A DNA stretch of 10,714 nt from Frateuria_A sp035695185 (lineage in GTDB: Bacteria > Pseudomonadota > Gammaproteobacteria > Xanthomonadales > Rhodanobacteraceae). Below, in pieces: positions 4,593 through 10,714 of the stretch. Where the stretch lies: the NCBI RefSeq assembly GCF_035695185.1, contig NZ_DASSES010000187.1, positions 1 to 10,714 on the forward strand, in the 5' to 3' direction. How positions within the stretch are numbered: the first letter of the stretch is position 1; every line of letters begins with the position of its first letter. Position numbers and translations under genes: made by a program. The notes under the pieces were generated by a model that searched no databases, was not told where the DNA came from, and saw only the letters and a program-made list of their open reading frames with translations.

Positions 4593-7307
4593 TCAGACCG
4601 TCAGCGGGTTGGGCTTGGACGGATCGAGCTTGTACTCCTTGATCGCGCGCGCCACGTCCTTGGCGTTGACCAGGCCGTCCTTCGCCAGCGCAGCCAGCGC
4701 GGCGTGGGCGATCCAGTAGCGGTCGACCTCGAAGAAGTCACGCAGGTGCTCGCGCGTGTCCGACCGGCCGTAGCCGTCGGTGCCCAGCACCGTGTAGCGC
4801 ATGCCGTCGGGCATGAAGGCACGGATCTGGTCGGCGTACTCGCGCACGTAGTCGGTCGCCGCGATGGCCGGGCCGGACCGGCCCTGCAGCAGCCGGGTGA
4901 CGTACGGCAGGCGCTGCTCGGCCTCCGGGTGCAGGCGGTTCCAGCGCTCCGCGTCGAAACCGTCGCGGCGCAGCTCGGTGAAGCTCGGGCAGGACCAGAT
5001 GTCGGCGGCCACGCCGAAGTCCTTCTCCAAGAGCTCGGCCGCGGCGATCACCTCGCGCAGGATGGTGCCCGAACCGAGCAGCTGCACGCACGGCGCCTTG
5101 GCCTTGGACTTGCCCTTGCCCTGGCCGACGCCCGAGTCGCGGAACAGGTACATCCCCTTGATGACGCCTTCCTCGCAGCCCTTGGGCAGATCCGGGTGCT
5201 CGTAGTTCTCGTTCATCACGGTGATGTAGTAGTACACATCCTCCTGCTCCTGCAGCATGCGGCGGGTGCCGTCCTGCAGGATCACGGCGATCTCGTAGGA
5301 GAAGGTCGGGTCGTACGACTTCACGTTCGGGATCACGCCGGACATCAGGTGCGACTGGCCGTCCTCGTGCTGCAGGCCCTCGCCGTTCAGCGTGGTGCGG
5401 CCGGAGGTGCCGCCGATCAGGAAGCCGCGCGCGCGCATGTCGCCGGCGGCCCAGGCCAGGTCGCCGATGCGCTGGAAGCCGAACATCGAGTAGTAGATGA
5501 AGAACGGCAGCATCGGCTGGTTGCTGATCGAGTAGCTCGATGCCGCGGCCATCCAGGCGGCCATGCCGCCCGCTTCGCTGATGCCTTCCTGCAGCACCTG
5601 GCCCTTCTGGTCCTCGCGGTAGTAGAGCAGCTGGTCGGCGTCCTGCGGACGGTACTTCTGGCCGAACGGTGCGTAGATGCCGATCTGCCGGAACATGCCT
5701 TCCATGCCGAACGTGCGCGCCTCGTCGGCGACGATCGGCACCACGCGCGGGCCGATTGCCTTGTCGCGCAGCAACAGGTTCATGCCGCGCACCAGCGCCA
5801 TGGTGGTGGAGATCTCGCGCTCGCCGGTGCCCTTGGTGATCTGCTCGAACGCCGACAGCTCCGGCGCCTTGAGCTGCACGTCGGTCTTGCGGCGTCGCTG
5901 CGGCAGGAAGCCGCCCAGTGCGCGGCGGCGCTCGAGCATGTACTCCACTTCCGGCGAATCCTTGCCGGGGTGGAAGTACGGCACCTCGTCGAGCTTGTCG
6001 TCGGCCACCGGGATGTTGAAGCGGTCGCGGAAGGCGCGGATCGAATCGGTGTCGAGCTTCTTCTGCTGGTGGGTCGGGTTCTGCGATTCACCCGACCCTA
6101 AGCCCATGCCGTAGCCCTTGACCGTCTTGGCCAGGATCACCGTGGGCATGCCCTTGGTGTTCACCGCCGCGTGGTAGGCCGCGTAGACCTTGTGCGGGTC
6201 GTGGCCGCCGCGGTTGAGGCGCCAGATGTCGTCGTCGGACAGGTTGGCGACCATCTCGCGGGTCTGCGGGTACTTGCCGAAGAAATGCTCGCGCGTGTAG
6301 GCGCCGCCGAAGGCCTTGCAGGCCTGGTACTCGCCGTCGAGCGTTTCCATCATCAGCTTGCGCAGGGTGCCGTCGGTGTCGCGCGCCAGGAGCGGATCCC
6401 AGTAGGAACCCCAGATCACCTTGATCGCGTTCCAGCCGGCGCCGCGGAAGACGCCTTCCAGCTCCTGGATGATCTTGCCGTTGCCGCGCACCGGGCCGTC
6501 CAGGCGCTGCAGGTTGCAGTTGATCACGAACACCAGGTTGTCCAGGCCCTCGCGGCCGGCCAGCGAAATGGCGCCGAGCGACTCGGGCTCGTCGGTCTCG
6601 CCGTCGCCCATGAAGCACCAGATCTTGCGGTCGGTCTTCGGGATCAGGCCGCGGTGCTCGAGGTACTTCCAGAACTGCGCCTGGTAGATCGCCTGGATCG
6701 GTCCCAGTCCCATCGACACGGTCGGCACCTGCCAGTAGTCCGGCATCAGCCAGGGGTGCGGGTAGGAGGACAGGCCGCGCCCCTTGCCGACCACTTCCAT
6801 GCGGAACAGGTCCAGCTGCGATTCGTCGATGCGCCCTTCCAGGTACGAGCGCGCATACACGCCCGGGCTCGAATGGCCCTGGTGGAACACCAGGTCGCCG
6901 GGGTGCTCGGCGGACGGCGCGCGCCAGAAGTGGTTGAAGCCGACGTCATAGAGCGTCGCGGACGAGGCGAAGCTGGCGATGTGGCCGCCGAGCTCGCCGG
7001 GCTTGCGGTTGGCGCGCACCACCATCGCCATCGCGTTCCAGCGGATCAGCGAGCGGATGCGCCACTCCATCGCCGCGTCGCCCGGGCTCTTGGCCTCCTG
7101 GCTGGGCGCGACGGTGTTGACGTATTCGGTGGTCGGATCGAACGGCAGGTAGCCGCCGGAGCGCCGGGTGGAATCGACCATGCGCTCGAGCAGGTAATGC
7201 GCGCGCTCCGTGCCGTCGTGCTGGATGACCGCGGTGAGCGATTCGACCCACTCGCGGGTTTCGGTGGGGTCGATATCCTGGTTCAGGACGTCATCGAGCT
7301 GATCCAT
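4593..7307 (-). CDS. aceE: pyruvate dehydrogenase E1 component, homodimeric type
   Basis: This cytoplasmic enzyme is the thiamine-diphosphate-dependent E1 of the pyruvate dehydrogenase complex; it decarboxylates pyruvate and acetylates the lipoyl group of E2. It has 904 residues, against about 887 in Escherichia coli, and is complete. Seen in order: His109 and His145 in GGHIASFASSATLYDVGFNH and FHQGHSSPGVYAR (E. coli His106 and His142 by pattern); the ThDP/Mg2+ motif GDGETDEPESLG (234-245) through VINCNLQRLDGPV (261-273); His413 in the active-site loop NPTHQQKK; and Glu578 in QEGISEAGG, the likely cofactor-activating glutamate. A Gly/Lys-rich linker at 727-739 precedes the C-terminal domain. 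GGAGA (7318-7314) lies 6 nt upstream of the ATG. No aceF or lpd flanks it: the next gene downstream is an unrelated proline-rich orphan after a repeat hairpin, so aceE appears monocistronic and E2/E3 must be encoded elsewhere. Confidence 0.98.
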   Translation of the reverse strand: MDQLDDVLNQDIDPTETREWVESLTAVIQHDGTERAHYLLERMVDSTRRSGGYLPFDPTTEYVNTVAPSQEAKSPGDAAMEWRIRSLIRWNAMAMVVRANRKPGELGGHIASFASSATLYDVGFNHFWRAPSAEHPGDLVFHQGHSSPGVYARSYLEGRIDESQLDLFRMEVVGKGRGLSSYPHPWLMPDYWQVPTVSMGLGPIQAIYQAQFWKYLEHRGLIPKTDRKIWCFMGDGETDEPESLGAISLAGREGLDNLVFVINCNLQRLDGPVRGNGKIIQELEGVFRGAGWNAIKVIWGSYWDPLLARDTDGTLRKLMMETLDGEYQACKAFGGAYTREHFFGKYPQTREMVANLSDDDIWRLNRGGHDPHKVYAAYHAAVNTKGMPTVILAKTVKGYGMGLGSGESQNPTHQQKKLDTDSIRAFRDRFNIPVADDKLDEVPYFHPGKDSPEVEYMLERRRALGGFLPQRRRKTDVQLKAPELSAFEQITKGTGEREISTTMALVRGMNLLLRDKAIGPRVVPIVADEARTFGMEGMFRQIGIYAPFGQKYRPQDADQLLYYREDQKGQVLQEGISEAGGMAAWMAAASSYSISNQPMLPFFIYYSMFGFQRIGDLAWAAGDMRARGFLIGGTSGRTTLNGEGLQHEDGQSHLMSGVIPNVKSYDPTFSYEIAVILQDGTRRMLQEQEDVYYYITVMNENYEHPDLPKGCEEGVIKGMYLFRDSGVGQGKGKSKAKAPCVQLLGSGTILREVIAAAELLEKDFGVAADIWSCPSFTELRRDGFDAERWNRLHPEAEQRLPYVTRLLQGRSGPAIAATDYVREYADQIRAFMPDGMRYTVLGTDGYGRSDTREHLRDFFEVDRYWIAHAALAALAKDGLVNAKDVARAIKEYKLDPSKPNPLTV

Positions 7308-7364
7308 GAAGCTTCTCCGCGGCGCGCCGTAGGCGCCTTTCTATTCGACGTGTGGGGACTCCCG

Positions 7365-7393
7365 ATTCTAGCCCCGGCGCCCGTGGGTCGCCA
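7365..7393 (-). promoter_or_regulatory. putative aceE promoter
   Basis: On the minus strand, TAGAAT (7370-7365) is a 5/6 match to TATAAT. A weak -35, TGGCGA (7393-7388), lies 17 nt upstream. The predicted leader is about 50 nt. No PdhR-type operator is recognised. It sits back to back with the promoter of the divergent gene, the two -35 boxes being 20 bp apart. Confidence 0.4.
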
Positions 7394-7413
7394 TACGGAA
7401 GCCGCGGCAGGGC

Positions 7414-7443
7414 ATGACCGGGACCGCAAATCCCCCGTATCCT
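7414..7443 (+). promoter_or_regulatory. putative promoter of the glycerophosphotransferase-like gene
   Basis: ATGACC (7414-7419, 4/6 to TTGACA) and TATCCT (7438-7443) are separated by 18 nt, giving a predicted start near 7450, just ahead of the AAGGA ribosome-binding site at 7459-7463. Confidence 0.35.
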
Positions 7444-7472
7444 GCGGGTCGGCACGACAAGGATGCCCACCC

Positions 7473-8601
7473 ATGACCCGGCACGTAGGCTTTCTCTTCC
7501 TGGGCCCGGCGGCGCACATCGCGCACGCCGCCACGGTCGCCTTCGAGCTGGACGCCATGCCCGGCTACCGGGTGACTGCCCTGGTATCGAGCGCCGCCCA
7601 TGCCAGGACCATCGAGGACCTGGCCGCGCTCTACGGGAGCGGCTGCCGGCTCGAGCGGCTGCAGGCCAGCCCGCTGCATCGCCTGCTGCGCCTGTTCAAG
7701 CGCCGGGCGCATCCGCGGGTGCGTTATGTCCTTGGCCACAACCGCCACCGGCTGCGCGGCTTCGACGCGCTGGTCTCCCCGGACGCCTACGCCAACCTGC
7801 ACCACTTGCGTGGCGGGCCGCGCATGGTGCTTGCCGGCCACGGCGCCGGGCTGCGCGCACACGGACGATACCCGGGCATGGACATGTTCGACCTGTTCCT
7901 GCTGCCCGGGCGCACCAAGCTGGAACGGCTCGAACAGATGGGCTACGTCGACCCCGCCCGCTGCCGGATCATCGGCTATCCCAAGTTCGACCTTGCCGCA
8001 GGCCGCCGCCAGCCTGGGCAGCTGTTCGGCAACGACAACCCGGTGGTGCTCTACAACCCCCACTTCAACCTGCGAGAGTCGTCCTGGTCCCACTGGGGCC
8101 GGCGGGTGCTGGACTGGTTCCTGGCGCACCCGCAGTACAACCTGATCTTCGCCCCGCACGTCCTGCTGCCCACGCATGCGCGCCTGCGCCTGGCGCGACG
8201 GCATCGGCACGCGGCCAACATCCGCCTCGACCTCGGCAGCCCCGCGCTGATCGACATGACCTATACCGGCCTCGCGGACATCTACCTGGGCGACGTCAGC
8301 AGCCAGGTATACGAATTCGTCGGCCACCCGCCCGCGGCCCTGCATCTTCCTCGACCCGCACCGGCGGTCCTGGCGCGACAACCCCAACCTGGACATGTGG
8401 CGCATGGGAACCGTGCTCGATGACCTGGCCGGGCTGGGACCGGCGTTGCGGGACGCCCGCAAGGATTTCGGGGCCTACCGCGCCGAACAGCTGGCCGCCT
8501 CGGCGGCCGCGTTCGACGCGGGGCGCGTACCGGCAGGCCGGCGTGGTGCCTTGGCCATCGCACAGCTGCTCGAGCCCACTGCCGTCGCCTCGCCGGGCTA
8601 G
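7473..8601 (+). pseudogene. CDP-glycerol glycerophosphotransferase-like protein, frameshifted
   Basis: In other bacteria this family transfers glycerol phosphate from CDP-glycerol to a growing polymer or to a sugar; here the acceptor is unknown, and a related cell-surface glycan transferase is equally possible. Reading from the ATG at 7473 (AAGGA 9 nt upstream), the protein shows LAGHGAGLRAHGRYPG (120-135), IIGYPKFDL (166-174), VLYNPHFNL (192-200) and the conserved C-terminal block DMTYTGLADIYLGDVSSQVY (261-280) EF. The frame then runs into unrelated sequence and stops at 8423. The expected family continuation, PRPCIFLDPHRRSWRDNPNL and MWRMGTVLDDL, is in the +1 frame and ends at a TAG at 8599-8601. 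Removing one C from the CCC at 8331-8333 joins the two into a 375-residue protein with no other defect. The break is therefore a single-base insertion, either real and recent or a sequencing error. The gene is divergent from aceE and convergent with maeB. Confidence 0.75.
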
Positions 8602-8606
8602 CTGCC

Positions 8607-8637
8607 GCACGGTCGTCCAACCCGTGCCCACGCACGG
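8607..8637. other. overlapping alternative hairpins after the frameshifted gene
   Basis: GCACGG (8607-8612), CCGTGC (8622-8627) and GCACGG (8632-8637) allow two mutually exclusive 6-bp hairpins, with 9-nt and 4-nt loops. They start 6 nt after the repaired stop codon, in the 159-bp gap between convergent genes. No U-tract is present, so a terminator role is only possible. Confidence 0.25.
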
Positions 8638-8760
8638 ACCGCCCGGGCGCGCCGGCTCGCTCGCCCCGGATCCACCCTCACCCGTGGCTCAATGCTCGAG
8701 CACCCCGCGACCAGAGTGCAGGCGCCCCGGCAAGCGATCAGACGCGCCGGGCCGCAAGCT

Positions 8761-10714
8761 CTAACGCATGCTCCGCCAGGCCTCGGCACCGGTCGTGCGG
8801 CCGGCACCGCGGATCTGCGCATCCACCGCCGCGAGCGCGGTCATGTTGACCACGCGCCGCACGGTCGAGGCCGGGGTGAGGATGTGCGCGCTCTTGTCCA
8901 CGCCCATCAGGATCGGGCCGATCGCCACGCCGCCGGTCATCACCTTGACCATGTTGTAGACGATGTTGGCCGCGTCCAGGTTGGGCAGCACGAACAGGTT
9001 GGCGCGGCCGGCGAGCGTGCTGTTGGGAAAGATGCGCTGGCGCAGCGCCTCGTCCCAGGCGGTGTCGGCCTGCATCTCGCCGTCGATCTCCAGCCGCGGC
9101 GCGCGCTCGCGGATCAGCTGGTAGACCTTGCGCATCTTGGCCGCGCTCGGGTTGTCGTGGCTGCCGAAGTTGGAGTGCGAGAGCAGCGCCACCTTCGGCT
9201 CGATGCCGAACAGCTTCAGGCGGTAGCTCGCCTGCAGGGTCGCCTCGGCGATCTGCTCGGCGGTGGGGTCGACCTGCACGTGGGTGTCGACGAAGAACCA
9301 CGCGCCCAGGTCGTTGATCACGCCGGACATCGCCGAGGTGCACTGCACGTTCGGGTCCAGCCCGAACACGCTGCGCAGGTAGCCGAGCTTCTTGTGGTAG
9401 CGCCCGACCAGGCCGCAGATCATCGCGTCGGCCTCGCCGCGCTCGACCATCAGCGCGGCGATCAGGCTCGGACGCGAGCGCATCAGGTTCTTGGCCGCGG
9501 CGGGGGTCACGCCGCGGCGCTCGGTCAGCGCGTGGTACTGCTGCCAGTACTCGTTGAAGCGCGGATCGTCGTTGATGTTGGTGAGCTCGAAATCCACGCC
9601 TTCGCGGATGCGCAGGCCGAGCCGCTCGATGCGCTGGGCGATCACGTCCGGGCGGCCGATCAGGATCGGGAAAGCCAGCTTCTCGTCGATCACCGTCTGC
9701 ACCGCGCGCAGCACGGTTTCTTCCTCGCCCTCGGCGTAGACCACGCGCTTGAGGTCGCAGCGGGCACGCTCGTAGACCGGCTTCATCAGCAGGCTGGTGC
9801 GGTAGATGAACTGGCCGAGCTTCTCGCGGTAGGCGTCCATGTCCTCGATCGGCCGCGCGGCCACGCCCGAGTCCATTGCTGCCTGCGCCACGGCCGGCGC
9901 CAGCATCACCAGCAGGCGCGGATCGAACGGGCGCGGGATCAGGTAGTCGGCGCCGAACGAAGGCACCTCGCCACCGTAGGCGCCGGCCAGGTCGGAGGCT
10001 TCCATCCGCGCCAACTCGGCGATCGCGCGCACGCAGGCGAGCTTCATCGCCTCGTTGATGCCGGTCGCGCCGACGTCCAGCGCGCCACGGAAGATGTACG
10101 GGAAGCACAGCGCGTTGTTGACCTGGTTCGGGTAGTCCGAACGGCCGGTGGCGACGATGCAGTCCGGGCGCACGCGCCTGGCGTCCTCCGGCAGGATCTC
10201 CGGATTGGGATTGGCCAGCGCCAGGATCACCGGCCGCTCGGCCATGCTGGCGACCATCTCCGGTTTGAGGATGCCGCCGGCGGAGAGGCCCAGGAACACG
10301 TCCGCGCCGGCCACGATGTCGGCCAGCGTGCGCTTGTCGGTGTCGCGCGCATAGCGCGCCTTGTCCGGATCCAGCCCATCGCGACCGGTGTGGATCACGC
10401 CCTCCCGATCGAACGCCAGGATGTTCTCCGGCTTCACGCCCAGCGCCACCAGCATGTCCAGGCAGGCGATGCCGGCCGCGCCGGCGCCGGTGGTGGCGAG
10501 CTTGATGTCACCGATGTCCTTGCCGACCACCGCCAACGCGTTGAGCACGGCGGCGCCGACGATGATCGCGGTACCGTGCTGGTCGTCGTGGAACACCGGG
10601 ATGTTCATCCGCTCGCGCAGCTTGCGCTCGACGATGAAGCACTCCGGCGCCTTGATGTCTTCCAGGTTGATGCCGCCGAAGGTCGGCTCCATCGCGGCGA
10701 TGATGTCGACCAGC
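8761..10714 (-). CDS. maeB: NADP-dependent malic enzyme with PTA-like domain (5' end outside window)
   Basis: Malic enzyme oxidatively decarboxylates malate to pyruvate with reduction of NADP+, in the cytoplasm. The visible 650 residues lack the N-terminus: the frame stays open to the window edge, and with a usual MaeB length near 760 about 110 residues are missing. The Met at 10692 is internal, since LVDIIAA precedes it in frame. Counting from that Met, the catalytic/metal region contains FHDDQHGTA (35-42), the Rossmann motif GAGAAG is at 69-74, and LSAGGIL (136-142), ANPNPEI (160-166) and the GRSDYPNQVNN block (183-193) follow. From about residue 312 a phosphotransacetylase-like domain covers the C-terminus (RVVYAEGEEE, LSHSNFGSHDNPSA, LMGVDKSAHILTPAS). 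In E. coli MaeB this domain is regulatory and responds to acetyl-CoA rather than acting as a transacetylase. The gene converges with the frameshifted gene. Confidence 0.96.
   Translation of the reverse strand, partial: LVDIIAAMEPTFGGINLEDIKAPECFIVERKLRERMNIPVFHDDQHGTAIIVGAAVLNALAVVGKDIGDIKLATTGAGAAGIACLDMLVALGVKPENILAFDREGVIHTGRDGLDPDKARYARDTDKRTLADIVAGADVFLGLSAGGILKPEMVASMAERPVILALANPNPEILPEDARRVRPDCIVATGRSDYPNQVNNALCFPYIFRGALDVGATGINEAMKLACVRAIAELARMEASDLAGAYGGEVPSFGADYLIPRPFDPRLLVMLAPAVAQAAMDSGVAARPIEDMDAYREKLGQFIYRTSLLMKPVYERARCDLKRVVYAEGEEETVLRAVQTVIDEKLAFPILIGRPDVIAQRIERLGLRIREGVDFELTNINDDPRFNEYWQQYHALTERRGVTPAAAKNLMRSRPSLIAALMVERGEADAMICGLVGRYHKKLGYLRSVFGLDPNVQCTSAMSGVINDLGAWFFVDTHVQVDPTAEQIAEATLQASYRLKLFGIEPKVALLSHSNFGSHDNPSAAKMRKVYQLIRERAPRLEIDGEMQADTAWDEALRQRIFPNSTLAGRANLFVLPNLDAANIVYNMVKVMTGGVAIGPILMGVDKSAHILTPASTVRRVVNMTALAAVDAQIRGAGRTTGAEAWRSMR

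Noticed and set aside
4521..6101. Long open frame of 526 codons antisense to aceE
   Set aside because: The protein is His/Val/Arg/Leu-rich with no domain, and aceE on the other strand is unmistakable; long antisense frames are expected in GC-rich codon-biased genes.
6171..7472. Antisense frame through aceE that runs in frame into the glycerophosphotransferase-like gene, suggesting a 750-residue fusion
   Set aside because: The first part is a shadow of aceE; the real gene has its own ribosome-binding site and family pattern starting at 7473.
8726..8751. CCCGGC/GCCGGG inverted repeat after maeB
   Set aside because: 6-bp stem with a 14-nt loop and no U-run; too weak for a terminator call.
8738..10108. 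456-codon second minus-strand frame over maeB
   Set aside because: An Arg/Ala/Gly-rich frame shadow of maeB, which is read clearly in the adjacent frame.

Overview
This is a GC-rich chromosomal window that looks like a member of the Xanthomonadaceae/Lysobacteraceae (Lysobacter, Luteimonas or Xanthomonas type). The grounds are the very high GC with strong G/C third-position bias, a small gene that I recognise from memory as DUF3247 (known mainly from xanthomonads), a homodimeric gammaproteobacterial-type pyruvate dehydrogenase E1 (AceE), and an NADP-type malic enzyme with a C-terminal phosphotransacetylase-like domain (MaeB). No phage, transposase, tRNA, rRNA or CRISPR is visible. Genus assignment is an inference.

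Layout, left to right: a DUF3247-like gene on the minus strand (8-310); a 231-bp divergent spacer; an EntS-like MFS exporter on the plus strand (542-1804); a 100-bp spacer filled by a nested stem-loop and a possible leaderless promoter; a secreted alpha/beta-hydrolase-fold esterase (1905-3527); a small membrane-anchored DUF883/ElaB-like protein (3659-3991); a 41-bp palindromic intergenic repeat (4001-4041); a 67-residue proline-rich orphan on the minus strand (4062-4265); about 280 bp with no recognisable gene; an inverted copy of the same 41-bp repeat (4546-4586); aceE on the minus strand (4593-7307); a 165-bp divergent promoter region; a plus-strand CDP-glycerol glycerophosphotransferase-like gene broken by a single extra base (7473-8601); and maeB on the minus strand, running off the right edge (8761-10714).

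The window is mostly housekeeping. MaeB makes pyruvate from malate and AceE turns pyruvate into the acetyl group passed to acetyl-CoA, so two enzymes of the pyruvate node lie close together, although a gene on the opposite strand separates them and they are not an operon. No aceF (E2) or lpd (E3) is next to aceE. The exporter and the esterase are neighbours on one strand but appear to have separate promoters.

I do not see a convincing new multi-gene system. The items most worth a second look are the inverted pair of 41-bp repeats enclosing the proline-rich orphan, the frameshifted glycerophosphotransferase-like gene, the nested stem-loop before the esterase, and a -10-like box shared by several genes.
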